Shown here piece by piece: positions 18,394-29,053 of a stretch of DNA of 64,000 bases. The position numbers and the translations under genes were made by a program. The first letter of the stretch is position 1, and the number at the start of each line of letters is the position of its first letter. Under the pieces are notes generated by a model. That model saw nothing but the letters and a program-made list of their open reading frames with translations, was not told the DNA's origin and ran no database searches. Origin of the DNA: Pseudomonadota bacterium (GTDB taxonomy: Bacteria; Pseudomonadota; Alphaproteobacteria; Rhizobiales; Rhizobiaceae); the NCBI GenBank assembly GCA_023419535.1, contig JAEZXX010000012.1, positions 1 to 64,000 of the forward strand. Direction: 5' to 3'.

Positions 18394-18634
18394 TTACCAT
18401 AGCCCCGCGATCTACTTCCGCGGTTATATGAACCTGAGTTTGGCAGTCAAGCTTTCGCGCAGGGGATCGGACGAGTTTGTGATCACGCTCGAACGCTCGC
18501 AGGGGCCCGATGCCCGGCGGCTGTCTGCGGGGGGCGGTCTCCCTTTCGCTCCGATCGCGGCGGCCCGGTCGTCGAAGAGAGGGGCGATCGGCTCGCCCTC
18601 GGACGGTGTCCGGCCGCTCCGGCCGGAAGCTTCG

Positions 18635-19429
18635 TCAGCCCGATGGACTGCCGGCCTCCCGGGCCGGGCCCGTCTGCGCGGGAACGCCGGGATCGGGCAG
18701 ACGCGGCTCGTCGAACCAGTTCATGTCCCGTGTCGTCTCGCGGTAGCGCCCGACCAGTTCCTCCAACCGTCCGCGATCGAGGATCTCGAGTTCGAACCGG
18801 TTCCAGCTAGCGATCCTAAGCCGGCGGAGTTCGCGAAGGCTCTGGTTGACCGTCACGACCGTCAGCCCGGTCGCATCGCCGATCTCCTCCTGGCTCAACG
18901 GCGCGAACATCGCGGCGCGCAGGTCGGGCTGCGAGACGCGGACCCGGTCGTGGAGGCTGAGGATCAGTTCCGCGACGCGGCGGATCGCGCGCGTGCGGCT
19001 CGCCCACGCCAGGCGCTGCATGAGGATGACGCGCTCCTCCTGGCAAGCGAGAAAGAGGATCGCCGCAAGGCGCGGATGGTTCCGGAAGAGGTGCCCGAAC
19101 TCGGTGAGGGCGATCGGGGCGACGACGGCGTCCGACAGGGCGTGAACCGTTTCGGACGCGACGGAAGCGGCAAAGCTCGGCACTCCGACCAGATCGCCCG
19201 GCAGATGGATCTTCACGATCTGCCGGCGACCGTCGTCGAAGGTCACGCTGCAGGCCAGCCAGCCGCAGAGCAGAACGTAGACGTCCGGCCGAGGGTCTCC
19301 CCGGTAGCGGATGACCTGTCCGCGGGCGTATCGCTTCGCGGGTCCCGCCATCGCCTCGAAGGCGGCGACCTCCTCGGGCGTCAGCGGCCCGTATTTCGCG
19401 ATGCGACTGAGTTGCGGCTCCAGCACCAT
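18635..19429 (-). CDS. Crp/Fnr-family transcriptional regulator
   Basis: 264 residues. The N-terminal cyclic-nucleotide-binding-like beta-barrel spans about 25-125 (RGQVIRYRGDPRPDVYVLLCGW). A dimerisation helix follows (about 125-160), then a winged helix-turn-helix at about 178-205 (LSQEEIGDATGLTVVTVNQSLREL). No N-terminal cysteine cluster is present, so it is not an O2-sensing Fe-S FNR. The effector is unknown. The C-terminus (about 225-264) extends beyond the HTH with a Pro-rich tail. A CCCCT-N4-AGGGG repeat at 19459-19472, about 30 bp upstream of the start, may be an autoregulatory site. Confidence 0.88.
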   Translation of the reverse strand: MVLEPQLSRIAKYGPLTPEEVAAFEAMAGPAKRYARGQVIRYRGDPRPDVYVLLCGWLACSVTFDDGRRQIVKIHLPGDLVGVPSFAASVASETVHALSDAVVAPIALTEFGHLFRNHPRLAAILFLACQEERVILMQRLAWASRTRAIRRVAELILSLHDRVRVSQPDLRAAMFAPLSQEEIGDATGLTVVTVNQSLRELRRLRIASWNRFELEILDRGRLEELVGRYRETTRDMNWFDEPRLPDPGVPAQTGPAREAGSPSG

Positions 19430-19672
19430 TCTCGCCTTCCGCCACGGCGCGACCCCACCCCCTGATTAGGGGTTGGAGAAGAAGCGGCCAATGCGCGTCG
19501 GCGACCAAGGCGGGATCCTGCGCAGGAAAGCCGTTAGCCGCGCGCGCAGGGACGTGTTCGGGCCGGCCCGGGCCCTTGCGTCAAAGGACCTGGCAGAACT
19601 CCCTCGCACGCCACGACGGCCGACCGTCGGAGCGCGGACGGTTGGAACGGGACGGGATCGACCCGCCTGACG

Positions 19673-19697
19673 CCGACGGGATGGGACCCCGTCGGCA
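19673..19697 (-). terminator. GC-rich hairpin downstream of DUF892 gene
   Basis: Perfect 9-bp stem GCCGACGGG/CCCGTCGGC (19673-19681 with 19689-19697) with a 7-nt loop, about 25 nt after the stop of the minus-strand DUF892 gene. No U-tract follows, so termination would need help. The rest of 19430-19721 shows only the upstream region of the Crp-type gene. Confidence 0.4.
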
Positions 19698-19721
19698 AGA
19701 GGTTGAAGGTTCGGTCCGAGG

Positions 19722-20219
19722 TCAGGCGGCTTCGGCCCGTTCATAGGGAAGACCGTCCGCGATCTCGGTCAGCAGAGCGTCGGTCTTCTTCTCCTCCTCG
19801 AGCGTCTGCTCCAGAAGCTGGGCAGCCTCGTCGTAGCCGAGCTTCTGGGCCCAGGTCCTCAGGAGACCATAGCGCGCGATCTCGTAATGCTCGATCGCCT
19901 GGGCGCAGCCGATCAGCACCTGATCGGCCGCGTCGGTCCCCTCGAAATCGCCGAGATCCTCTTCCATCTCGGCCGACAGCCCCTGCATCGCCTCGCAGGT
20001 CTTGCCGCGCGCCGACTTGCCGATGATCTCGAAAACTCGGGTCAACCGCTCGACCTGCTCCTGGCTTTCCTGCGCGTGCGTCTCGAAGGCCTGACGCAGA
20101 TCCTGCGCCTCGGCTGCCTTCGCCGACTTCTTCAATGCACGTACGGACTGCTTCTCGGCGTAGAACACGTCACGCAAAGTTTCGTAGAAAGCATCTTCCA
20201 GCGTCTTGCTGTTGGCCAT
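19722..20219 (-). CDS. DUF892 (YciE/YciF) ferritin-like protein
   Basis: 165 residues, almost wholly helical. The family start (TLEDAFYETLRDVFYAEKQSVRALKKSAKAA) and the AIEHYEIARYGLL helix with Glu and His are ferritin-like di-metal ligand positions. Members form four-helix bundles and are usually stress-induced; iron binding or ferroxidase activity is suggested for the family, and the in vivo role is unsettled. It is monocistronic. The 194-bp upstream gap was searched for an EcfG stress promoter (GGAAC with a spaced GTT) and no good match was found. Confidence 0.88.
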   Translation of the reverse strand: MANSKTLEDAFYETLRDVFYAEKQSVRALKKSAKAAEAQDLRQAFETHAQESQEQVERLTRVFEIIGKSARGKTCEAMQGLSAEMEEDLGDFEGTDAADQVLIGCAQAIEHYEIARYGLLRTWAQKLGYDEAAQLLEQTLEEEKKTDALLTEIADGLPYERAEAA

Positions 20220-20413
20220 GTCGCGTTCCTCAAATGAACCGGATCAGTGCGCACCGATGATCAAAGGTGGCACAGCCATAAGCCCGACTCGACCAGGAAC
20301 GTTTCCTGATCGGTCGCGGGAAGATTTTTCACGGCTAAGGGATCCTCTAAAAAGAGCCCGGCGGAGCCCGATTTCATCCATCGAAACAGACAACCGCGAA
20401 AGTAAGCCGGCAA

Positions 20414-21130
20414 ATGATCGTCCGCGGACTTTGGCGATATCCGATCGCATCCTTCTCGGGCGAAAGCTGCGGAACGCTTCACCTCTCCTCGACGGGGCCC
20501 TGCGAGGATCGGCGCTTCGTGGCGGTTCGGCTGCCGGGCCTCGAGCCCGCGTCCCCCGAGCGGGACGCGGCCTGGCGCCGGGCGCCCGACATCGAGGCGC
20601 AGGCCGATCCTCCGATGCTCCGCCTTCCCGGCGAAGGCTGGCTCGCGGTGGGCGATCCGGAGACGGAGCATGCGCTTACCCGCTTCTTCGGATTTCCCGT
20701 CGGCCTGCGAACCGCCCTTCCCTTCAACAGGCCGGATCCGGACGCAGGCGGCGTCCCCGTGCGGGCGCCGCGCCAGCCGCTGCACCTCATCACGAGCTGG
20801 CAGCTGGAAACCTTGCGCTCGGCGGTGCCGCAGGGCCGGATCGCGGTCGAGCGGTTCCGGCCGAACCTCCTGATCGAGGCGAACCGGGCGGAGACGGACC
20901 GCATCGCCTCGAAGGACGTTCGGCTTCGCATCGGCGACTGCGCGATCGAGATCGTCGAGGAGACGGTCCGGTGCGGCTTCGTCGCGCTGGCGCAGCCCGG
21001 GCTGCCGCGGGACGGGCGGATCCTGAAGCATCTTCGGCGAAATGCCGGCCTGCGCTTCGGCTTCGGCTGCCGCATCCGCGAGCCCGGTCGCCTGTCGGTC
21101 GGCGACCGTTGCGAGATCGGACCCTGCTGA
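20414..21130 (+). CDS. MOSC domain-containing protein
   Basis: 238 residues. An N-terminal MOSC_N-like beta-barrel (RGLWRYPIASFSGE, residues 3-16) is followed by the MOSC domain with RFRPNLLIE, an invariant-position cysteine in the EETVRCGF segment and the GDRCEIG end. MOSC proteins handle sulfur on molybdenum cofactor or reduce N-hydroxylated compounds. The conserved Cys supports a Moco-binding role. No molybdoenzyme is nearby, so the partner is unknown. It is slightly short for the family but both ends look intact. Confidence 0.82.
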   Translation: MIVRGLWRYPIASFSGESCGTLHLSSTGPCEDRRFVAVRLPGLEPASPERDAAWRRAPDIEAQADPPMLRLPGEGWLAVGDPETEHALTRFFGFPVGLRTALPFNRPDPDAGGVPVRAPRQPLHLITSWQLETLRSAVPQGRIAVERFRPNLLIEANRAETDRIASKDVRLRIGDCAIEIVEETVRCGFVALAQPGLPRDGRILKHLRRNAGLRFGFGCRIREPGRLSVGDRCEIGPC

Positions 21131-21199
21131 CGCAACGATGCGCCCGCCCGCGCGTGGTTCTTTACAGGATGCGCGTCCCGTCCTATCCGACAGGACGGC

Positions 21200-21274
21200 G
21201 CCGGCTTAGCTCAGCGGTAGAGCAGCGGTTTTGTAAACCGAAGGTCGGGGGTTCAATCCCCTCAGCCGGCACCA
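21200..21274 (+). tRNA. tRNA-Thr (anticodon TGT)
   Basis: Acceptor stem GCCGGCT pairs with AGCCGGC (21264-21270). The D-arm contains AGCTCAGCGGTAGAGC, the anticodon stem is CGGTT/AACCG with loop TTTGTAA giving anticodon TGT, and the T-arm contains GGGGGTTCAATCCCC. CCA is encoded at 21272-21274. Confidence 0.95.
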
Positions 21275-21516
21275 TTCCAGAGCCGAGTTCCGGCCGATCG
21301 AGGTCGTCCGGTCGCCAGGCCGGACGTGTCCGCCTTCCGTCGCGGGTCGTCGAGATCGTCGGCCGCCTGAAGGGTGGTCTTCGGCAGGATGTGGTCGATG
21401 CCCGGCTGCGGCCGCCGATCGACCGCATCCTCAAGCCGGCAAGGCGACCGGCCGCCCACCCCCACATGCGCGCGAACGCCATTTGGTCCTGATCGGCCCC
21501 GGTGCCGTGACGCCTC
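21275..21516. other. Intergenic region downstream of tRNA-Thr
   Basis: No gene is called in these 242 bp. A minus-strand frame at 21262-21465 contains the segment IDHILPKTTLQAADDLDDP, which faintly resembles the start of an HNH-type motif. It lacks the rest of such a domain, so at most it is a remnant beside the tRNA. Confidence 0.3.
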
Positions 21517-22125
21517 TCAGGGGAAGAGGCGCTGCACGGTCCAACCGGTTTCGGTGGCGGTCAGGCGGAACCGGTCGTGCAGACGATTCGCCCCGTCCTG
21601 CCAGAACTCGATCTCGCTCGGCCGGACACAGTAGCCGGACCAGTGAGGCGGACGTGGAATGGCGTCGTCGTCCGGGAAACGGGCTTCCACCTCGCGCAGC
21701 CTCGCCTCGAGGGTCGCCCGCGAATCGAGGGGTCGAGACTGGTCGGACGCCCAAGCGCCGCGCCGGCTCGTCGGGTGGCGGGAGGCGAAATAGGCGTCGG
21801 CCTCCGCTCCCGTCACCTCTTCCACGCGTCCGCGCACGCGCACCTGCCGGCCGAGCGTCTTCCAGTGGAAGCAGAGCGCCGCCTTGCCCGAAGCTGCGAG
21901 CTCGCGCCCCTTGGCGCTCCCGAAATTGGTGTAGAAGCAGAAGCCCTGCGCATCGTGTCCCTTCAGGAGAACCATGCGCACGTCCGGCAGGCCGAATTCG
22001 TCGACCGTGGCGAGCGCCATGGCGTTCGGGTCGTTGGGTTCGGTCTGCCCCGCCTCCGCCAGCCAGTCGTCGAACAGCGCGACCGGATCGACGTCTTCAT
22101 TCAAATTTAGAGACTGGGCTTGCAT
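21517..22125 (-). CDS. pdxH: Pyridoxamine/pyridoxine 5'-phosphate oxidase
   Basis: 202 residues, standard length. The FMN-binding RMVLLKGHDAQGFCFYTNFGSAKGREL segment and the C-terminal WSGYCVRPSEIEFWQDGANRLHDRF block are diagnostic. It makes pyridoxal phosphate using FMN and O2 in the cytoplasm. It is divergent from the lipoprotein gene at 22211. A pdxH / lipoprotein / dnaJ / fabI order is common in Hyphomicrobiales. Confidence 0.97.
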   Translation of the reverse strand: MQAQSLNLNEDVDPVALFDDWLAEAGQTEPNDPNAMALATVDEFGLPDVRMVLLKGHDAQGFCFYTNFGSAKGRELAASGKAALCFHWKTLGRQVRVRGRVEEVTGAEADAYFASRHPTSRRGAWASDQSRPLDSRATLEARLREVEARFPDDDAIPRPPHWSGYCVRPSEIEFWQDGANRLHDRFRLTATETGWTVQRLFP

Positions 22126-22210
22126 GCTCGGCCTTCTCCGGATTCAACACCGGTCGACCCTTACAGCATTCGGCCTGTCCTGGCCCGACCGAACGAGACT
22201 TGGGAGGCGG

Positions 22211-22621
22211 ATGCCCTTGATCGCGAAAGCGACCCTCCTGTCCCTGGCGGCGCTCGCGGCCTGCGGCTGCACGGTCATGAACGGCGACGCGCTGGAGAGC
22301 GCGGTGGACCGCTCCATCGTGACCGGCTCGATCGCGCCGCCGCCGCCCCGCGAGGACGTCTCCGACAGCCGCACCGTGCGCAACGCCGTGTCGGCCGCCG
22401 ACATCGCCTCGCTTCAGAGCGCGCCGCTCGCCTGGAGCAATTCCGACACCGGCACCAGCGGCGCGATCACCTCCATCGTCGAGGCGCGCGACGGCAAGGT
22501 CGTCTGCCGCTCCTTCACCACCTCGCGCCAACGCTTCGACGGCGTGGCCCTCTACGCGGGCGAAGCCTGCACGACGGGCGAAGGCGAATGGGTGCTCACC
22601 CGCTTCTCCGAAGGCGGCTGA
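22211..22621 (+). CDS. RT0821/Lpp0805-type surface lipoprotein
   Basis: 136 residues from ATG 22211, preceded by GGGAGGCGG. A short signal peptide ends in a lipobox (LAA-C18). A linker leads to a C-terminal domain with LAWSNSDTGTSGAITSI and KVVCRSFTTSRQRFDG, matching the 17-kDa surface antigen (RT0821/Lpp0805) family. Two cysteines in the domain may pair. It probably sits in the outer membrane facing the periplasm. Function is unknown. Confidence 0.82.
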   Translation: MPLIAKATLLSLAALAACGCTVMNGDALESAVDRSIVTGSIAPPPPREDVSDSRTVRNAVSAADIASLQSAPLAWSNSDTGTSGAITSIVEARDGKVVCRSFTTSRQRFDGVALYAGEACTTGEGEWVLTRFSEGG

Positions 22622-22716
22622 ACACTTCAACAATCGGCCGGCGCGAACCATATTGAAGCCGAACGGGCGCCGTTCGGCGCCCACCTGCCGTCATCTGGGA
22701 AACCGAAGCCAACGCC

Positions 22717-23661
22717 ATGCGCGACCCCTACGCCGTTCTCGGCGTCTCCAAGACGGCGAGCGAGGCGGAGATCAAGTCTGCCTTCCGCAAGCTCGCCAAG
22801 AAGTATCACCCGGACGCGAACGCCGACGACGCGACCGCTGCCGCCCGCTTCAACGAGGCCAACCAGGCCTACGAGATTTTGGGCGACAAGGAGAAGCGCG
22901 GCCAGTTCGACCGCGGCGAGATCGACGGCGAGGGCAAGCCGAAGTTCCAGGGCTTTTCGGGCGGCAACCCGTTCGGCGGCGGTGGCGGCGGCCGCACGCG
23001 CGGCTTCGACTTCCGCTCCGCGGGCGGCGCGAGCGCCGGCGAGAGCTCGTTCACCGACTTCTTCGAGCAGGCCTTCGGCTCCATGGGCGGCATGGGCGGC
23101 CGGCGGCAGGGGCGCGCGGACGGTTTCACCGCCGCCCGCAACGCGCCTCTGAAGGGAGAGGACATCCGCGCGACGTTGAAGGTCGCGCTGGAGGACGTCG
23201 TTGCCGGCGACAAGGTAGAGGCGGTCTTCCCGACCGGCAAGCGGCTCGCCATCAGGCTGCCCGACGGGGTGGAGGACGGGCAGACGATCCGCCTGCGCGG
23301 ACAGGGCCAGCCGGCGGCCTTCGCCGACGGTCCGACGGGCGACGCGCTCGTCACCGTCCAGTTCGCCGAGCATCCGCGGGCCAAGGTCGAGGGACGCAAC
23401 ATCCTGATCGAACAGCCGATCGCGCTCGCCGACGCCGTGCTCGGCGGCAAGGTGACGGTGGACACGCTGGACGGGCGGATCGCGGCCACGGTCAAGCCCT
23501 GGACGAACGGCGGACAGGTCCTGCGCATCCGCGGCAAGGGGCTTTCCATGCGCGGCGGCGGGCGTGGGGATCTCCTCCTGACCCTCCGGATCGCCCTTCC
23601 CGAGCAGCCGGACCCCGAACTGGAGCAGCTCATGCGCAAACGGCGCGAGACGGCCGCCTGA
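22717..23661 (+). CDS. DnaJ-type co-chaperone (CbpA-like, no zinc finger)
   Basis: 314 residues. J domain 1-67 with HPD at 31-33. A Gly/Phe-rich linker follows (about 85-130: GGNPFGGGGGGRTRGFDF). The two-part C-terminal substrate-binding domain begins with EDIRATLKVALEDVVAG and extends to about 310. The CxxCxGxG zinc repeats of true DnaJ are absent, so it is a class II/CbpA-like J protein that stimulates DnaK. It lies between the lipoprotein gene and fabI on the same strand. Confidence 0.92.
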   Translation: MRDPYAVLGVSKTASEAEIKSAFRKLAKKYHPDANADDATAAARFNEANQAYEILGDKEKRGQFDRGEIDGEGKPKFQGFSGGNPFGGGGGGRTRGFDFRSAGGASAGESSFTDFFEQAFGSMGGMGGRRQGRADGFTAARNAPLKGEDIRATLKVALEDVVAGDKVEAVFPTGKRLAIRLPDGVEDGQTIRLRGQGQPAAFADGPTGDALVTVQFAEHPRAKVEGRNILIEQPIALADAVLGGKVTVDTLDGRIAATVKPWTNGGQVLRIRGKGLSMRGGGRGDLLLTLRIALPEQPDPELEQLMRKRRETAA

Positions 23662-23776
23662 ACGCGCACGCGCGCGGAAACAATCGTCGAAACAGCGTGA
23701 TCGCGCGCGGGTTGCTGGCACGAAAGGCCTATGCCATACCGCGCGAACGATCTTAACGCGTTCAGGGAGTGCCTCC

Positions 23777-24595
23777 ATGGCGGACGGAAAAGGCCTCATG
23801 GAGGGCAAGCGCGGGCTCATCATGGGCGTCGCGAACAACCGGTCGATCGCCTGGGGAATCGCCAAGGCGCTCGCGGCGCAGGGCGCCGAAATCGCCCTCA
23901 CCTATCAGGGCGACGCGCTGAAGAAGCGCGTCGAGCCGCTCGCGGCCGAGCTCGGCGCGACGCTTGCCGGCCATTGCGACGTCGGCGACGCTTCGACGAT
24001 CGACGCCGTGTTCGACCATCTGCGCGAGACCTGGGGCAAGATCGACTTCCTCGTCCACGCCATCGGCTTCTCCGACAAGGACGAGCTGACCGGCCGCTAC
24101 GTCGACACGAGCGAGGCGAACTTCTCCAAGACCATGCTCATCTCGGTCTATTCCTTCACGGCCGTCGCGCAGCGCGCCGAGAAGCTGATGACCGACGGCG
24201 GCTCCATGCTGACACTGACCTATTACGGCGCAGAGAAGGTCATGCCGCACTACAACGTGATGGGCGTCGCCAAGGCCGCGCTGGAGGCGTCGGTGCGCTA
24301 TCTGGCGGTCGACCTCGGCGGCAAGGCGATCCGCGTCAACGCGGTCTCCGCCGGCCCGATCAAGACGCTGGCCGCCTCCGGCATCGGCGACTTCCGCTAC
24401 ATCCTGAAGTGGAACGAGTACAATGCGCCGCTCAAGCGCACGGTGACGATCGACGAGGTGGGCCAGTCGGCGCTCTACCTCCTCTCCGACATGTCGACCG
24501 CGGTGACCGGCGAGGTGCTCCATGTCGATTCCGGCTACCACACGGTCGGCATGAAGGCCGTGGACGCGCCCGACATCGCGGTCGTGAAGGACTGA
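23777..24595 (+). CDS. fabI: Enoyl-[acyl-carrier-protein] reductase (NADH)
   Basis: 272 residues. The modified Rossmann loop GVANNRSIAWGIAK (17-30) and the catalytic Y-x6-K pair Y159/K166 (YNVMGVAK) define the FabI branch of the SDR superfamily, the target class of triclosan. It performs the last reduction in fatty-acid elongation. Rhizobia often encode two FabI copies; only this one is in the window. A GGGAGTGCCTCC stretch precedes the ATG. Confidence 0.96.
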   Translation: MADGKGLMEGKRGLIMGVANNRSIAWGIAKALAAQGAEIALTYQGDALKKRVEPLAAELGATLAGHCDVGDASTIDAVFDHLRETWGKIDFLVHAIGFSDKDELTGRYVDTSEANFSKTMLISVYSFTAVAQRAEKLMTDGGSMLTLTYYGAEKVMPHYNVMGVAKAALEASVRYLAVDLGGKAIRVNAVSAGPIKTLAASGIGDFRYILKWNEYNAPLKRTVTIDEVGQSALYLLSDMSTAVTGEVLHVDSGYHTVGMKAVDAPDIAVVKD

Positions 24596-24628
24596 CGGGC
24601 CGCGGCCCGTCCCGAAAACCACCACACG

Positions 24629-25726
24629 ATGTCCCACAACAGCTTCGGCCACCTCTTCCGCGTCACCACCTGGGGCGAAAGCCACGGGCCGGCGATCGGC
24701 TGCGTCGTCGACGGCACGCCGCCGGGCCTGCGCTTCTCGGAAGCCGGCATCCAGGCCTATCTCGACAAGCGCCGCCCCGGCCAGTCGCGCTTCACCACGC
24801 AGCGGCGCGAGCCGGACGAGGTCAAGGTGCTGTCGGGCGTCGTCGCGGGCGAGGCGGAGGGCGAACTCGTCTCGACCGGCACGCCGATCGCGATGGAGAT
24901 CCGCAACGTCGACCAGCGCTCCAAGGACTATTCGGACATCGCCCGGTCCTACCGCCCCGGCCACGCCGACATCGCCTACGACACCAAATACGGCCTGCGC
25001 GACCATCGCGGCGGGGGGCGCTCCTCGGCGCGCGAGACGGCCGTGCGCGTCGCGGCGGGTGCCATCGCGCGGCTGATCGTGCCGGGCCTGTCGGTGCGCG
25101 GCGCGCTCGTGCAGATGGGCGGCTCGCGCATCGACCGGTCGCGCTTCGACTGGAACGAGATCGACCGCAACCCCTTCTTCTGCCCCGATCGCGACGCGGC
25201 CGCCCGCTGGACGGACGAGCTCGACGCGGTGCGCAAGCGTGGCTCCTCAGTAGGCGCAGTGGTCGAGATCGTCGCGGAAGGCGTGCCGGCGGGCCTCGGG
25301 GCGCCGCTCTACGCCAAGCTCGACCAGGACATCGCCGGTCATCTGATGTCGATCAACGCCGTGAAGGGCGTCGAGATCGGCGACGGCTTCCTCGCTGCCG
25401 AACTCTCGGGCGAGGACAATGCCGACGAAATCCGCATGGGCAACGACGGGCGGCCGGTCTACCTGTCGAATCATGCGGGCGGCATCCTCGGCGGGATCTC
25501 GACCGGCCAGCCGATCGTCGCCCGATTCGCGGTGAAGCCCACCTCCTCGATCCTGACGCCGAGCCGCTCCATCGATTCGGCCGGGCGCGACGTGGACGTG
25601 ATGACCAAGGGGCGGCACGACCCCTGCGTCGGCATCCGCGCGGTGCCCATCGGCGAGGCCATGGTCGCCTGCGCCATCGCCGACCATTATCTGCGGCATC
25701 GTGCCCAGACCGGGCGAAGCCTTTGA
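24629..25726 (+). CDS. aroC: Chorismate synthase
   Basis: 365 residues. Signatures [14 protein letters not shown] (near residue 12), [10 protein letters not shown] (about 128-137) and the C-terminal [13 protein letters not shown] are all present. It converts EPSP to chorismate with reduced FMN, the last shared step to the aromatic amino acids. It is 33 nt after fabI on the same strand. Confidence 0.97.
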   Translation: MSHNSFGHLFRVTTWGESHGPAIGCVVDGTPPGLRFSEAGIQAYLDKRRPGQSRFTTQRREPDEVKVLSGVVAGEAEGELVSTGTPIAMEIRNVDQRSKDYSDIARSYRPGHADIAYDTKYGLRDHRGGGRSSARETAVRVAAGAIARLIVPGLSVRGALVQMGGSRIDRSRFDWNEIDRNPFFCPDRDAAARWTDELDAVRKRGSSVGAVVEIVAEGVPAGLGAPLYAKLDQDIAGHLMSINAVKGVEIGDGFLAAELSGEDNADEIRMGNDGRPVYLSNHAGGILGGISTGQPIVARFAVKPTSSILTPSRSIDSAGRDVDVMTKGRHDPCVGIRAVPIGEAMVACAIADHYLRHRAQTGRSL

Positions 25727-25760
25727 CGAGGTCCGCGCCCCGCCCCATCTGCGAGCGGAC

Positions 25761-26687
<927 letters not shown>

Positions 26688-26710
26688 ACGCAATTCCTGG
26701 AGGCCCGCCC

Positions 26711-26977
26711 ATGTCCGAAGCCCCGCCGCTTCCCAACGACGATTCCGACATCCGCCGGATGAGCTTCGAGGAGGCCCTCGCCAGCCTCGAGCGCATCGTG
26801 TCCGATCTGGAGCGCGGCGACGTGCCGCTCGAACAGTCGATCCGCATCTTCGAGCGCGGCGAGAAGCTGAAGCTCCATTGCGACCGGCTTCTCAACGCCG
26901 CCGAGGATAAGGTCGAGAAGATCAAGCTCTCGCGTCAGGGCAAGCCGACCGGCACCGAGCCGCTCGACGCCGACTGA
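26711..26977 (+). CDS. xseB: Exodeoxyribonuclease VII small subunit
   Basis: 88 residues. [28 protein letters not shown] is the family signature. Several copies bind each XseA subunit to form exonuclease VII, which degrades single-stranded DNA. xseA is not in this window, which is usual for the order. TTCCTGGAGG precedes the start. It lies directly upstream of dxs, a common pairing. Confidence 0.95.
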   Translation: MSEAPPLPNDDSDIRRMSFEEALASLERIVSDLERGDVPLEQSIRIFERGEKLKLHCDRLLNAAEDKVEKIKLSRQGKPTGTEPLDAD

Positions 26978-27095
26978 AACGGATCGCCGGCGCCTCGGCT
27001 CAATCATGACCCGAGAAACCGACGCGAAGCTGCTTAAAACGAACGATATTCAGGCCGGTCGATGCACCGGCCTTCCGATGGGAAGGATGGCACCG

Positions 27096-29012
27096 ATGAC
27101 TGAGACGAGCCGAACGCCGCTCCTCGACAAGGTGTCGGACCCGAAGGACCTGCGCGCGCTTCCCGAGAGCGAGCTGCGCCAGCTGGCGGACGAACTGCGC
27201 ACCGATCTGATCGATGCGGTGTCGCGCACCGGCGGGCATCTCGGCGCCGGGCTCGGCGTCGTCGAGCTGACCGTCGCGCTGCATCACGTCTTCGACACCC
27301 CGCACGACCGCATCATCTGGGACGTCGGCCACCAGGCCTATCCCCACAAGATCCTGACCGGACGGCGCGAGGGCATGCGCACGGTGCGCCAGGAGAACGG
27401 GCTGTCCGGCTTCGCCAAGCGCAAGGAGAGCGAATACGATCCCTTCGGCGCAGGCCATTCCTCGACCTCGATCTCGGCCGGGCTCGGCATGGCGGTCGCG
27501 AGCGATCTCGCGGGCGTCAAGCGCAACGTCGTCGCCGTGATCGGCGACGGGGCGATGTCGGCGGGCATGGCCTACGAGGCGATGAACAACGCCGGCGCGC
27601 TCGACGCGCGGTTGATCGTCGTCCTCAACGACAACGACATGTCGATCGCCCCGCCGACGGGCGCGATGAGCGCCTATCTGGCGCGCCTCGTCTCCGGCAA
27701 GACCTACCGCACGCTGCGCAACCGCGCCAAGGCGATCTCCGGCAAGCTGCCCGAGTTCGTGCGCGAGGGCGCCCGCAAGACGGAGGAGTATACGCGCGGC
27801 TTCTTCACCGGCGGCACGATGTTCGAGGAGCTCGGCTTCTACTATGTCGGGCCGATCGACGGGCACGATCTCGACCACCTCCTGCCCGTTCTCAAGAACG
27901 TTCGGGACGCGCAGGACGGGCCGATCCTCGTCCACGTCGTGACCAAGAAGGGCAAGGGCTACGCTCCGGCGGAGGCGAGCGCCGACAAGTATCACGGCGT
28001 CTCCAAGTTCGATGTCGTGACGGGCGCGCAGGCAAAAGCCAAAGCGAACGCACCGAGTTACACCAAGGTCTTCGCCGAAAGTCTCATCCAGGAAGCGGCG
28101 CTGGACGAGAAGATCGTCGCCATCAACGCGGCCATGCCCAACGGCACGGGCCTCGATCTCTTCGGCGAGGCCTTCCCGACGCGCACCTTCGACGTCGGCA
28201 TCGCCGAGCAGCACGCCGTCACCTTCGCGGCCGGCCTCGCCAGCGAGGGCTACCGGCCCTTCTGCGCCATCTACTCGACCTTCCTCCAGCGCGCCTACGA
28301 CCAAGTGGTCCACGACGTGGCGATCCAGTCCCTGCCGGTGCGCTTCGCCATCGACCGGGCCGGCTTCGTCGGCGCGGACGGCGCCACCCACGCGGGCTCG
28401 TTCGACACGGGCTTCCTCTGCCCGCTTCCCGGCATGGTCGTGATGGCCGCCGGCGACGAGGCCGAGCTGCGGCACATGGTGCGCACCGCGGCCGAATACG
28501 ACGAAGGCCCGATCTCCTTCCGATATCCGCGCGGCAACGGCACCGGCGTCGACATGCCCGAGCGCGGCCAGCCGCTGGAGATCGGCAAGGGACGGATCGT
28601 GCGCGAGGGCTCGAAGGTCGCGATCCTGTCCTTCGGTTCGCGCCTTGCCGACGCGGTTCTCGCCGCCGAGGAGCTGGAGACCTTCGGCCTCTCCACGACG
28701 GTCGCCGACGCCCGCTTCGCCAAGCCGCTCGATGTCGGCCTGATCCGCCGTCTGGCGCAGAACCACGAGGTGCTGATCCTTCTGGAGGAAGGCGCGTCCG
28801 GCGGCTTCGCCGCCCAGGTGCTGGAGCATCTGGCGCGCACCGGCGGGCTCGACCACGGGCTGAAGGTGCGTCCGCTGACGATGCCCGACAGCTTCGTCGA
28901 CCACGCCGCCCCCGAGGCGATGGTGAAGCGCGCCGGGCTCGACAAGTCCGGCATCGTCGACGCGGTCTTCCGCGCGCTCGGCAAGGACGCGAGCCGCGCG
29001 CTCCACGCCTGA
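27096..29012 (+). CDS. dxs: 1-deoxy-D-xylulose-5-phosphate synthase
   Basis: 638 residues from ATG 27096. The TPP-binding motif [18 protein letters not shown], the early [21 protein letters not shown] segment and the catalytic [15 protein letters not shown] are present. It condenses pyruvate and glyceraldehyde 3-phosphate as the entry to the MEP isoprenoid pathway and to thiamine and pyridoxal synthesis. The start follows GGGAAGGA and gives the usual short N-terminus ([16 protein letters not shown]); a frame extending to 27006 is probably leader. Confidence 0.97.
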   Translation: MTETSRTPLLDKVSDPKDLRALPESELRQLADELRTDLIDAVSRTGGHLGAGLGVVELTVALHHVFDTPHDRIIWDVGHQAYPHKILTGRREGMRTVRQENGLSGFAKRKESEYDPFGAGHSSTSISAGLGMAVASDLAGVKRNVVAVIGDGAMSAGMAYEAMNNAGALDARLIVVLNDNDMSIAPPTGAMSAYLARLVSGKTYRTLRNRAKAISGKLPEFVREGARKTEEYTRGFFTGGTMFEELGFYYVGPIDGHDLDHLLPVLKNVRDAQDGPILVHVVTKKGKGYAPAEASADKYHGVSKFDVVTGAQAKAKANAPSYTKVFAESLIQEAALDEKIVAINAAMPNGTGLDLFGEAFPTRTFDVGIAEQHAVTFAAGLASEGYRPFCAIYSTFLQRAYDQVVHDVAIQSLPVRFAIDRAGFVGADGATHAGSFDTGFLCPLPGMVVMAAGDEAELRHMVRTAAEYDEGPISFRYPRGNGTGVDMPERGQPLEIGKGRIVREGSKVAILSFGSRLADAVLAAEELETFGLSTTVADARFAKPLDVGLIRRLAQNHEVLILLEEGASGGFAAQVLEHLARTGGLDHGLKVRPLTMPDSFVDHAAPEAMVKRAGLDKSGIVDAVFRALGKDASRALHA

Positions 29013-29053
29013 CGGCGCTTGCTATTGGAGCGGCGAGGACGCATCACGCGTCC

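Noticed and set aside
18428..18634. Plus-strand frame starting MNLSLAVKLSRRGSDEF next to the AT-rich region
   Set aside because: It continues as an antisense frame across the Crp-type gene and has no recognisable family. It could be a short real gene with a lost end, but the evidence is too weak.
20220..20413. EcfG general-stress promoter upstream of the DUF892 gene
   Set aside because: No GGAAC with a correctly spaced GTT element could be found on the minus strand.
21183..21482. Minus-strand frame ending in a sequence with TFGLQNRCSTAELSRR
   Set aside because: This peptide is the translation of the tRNA-Thr antisense strand and is a well-known false protein call.
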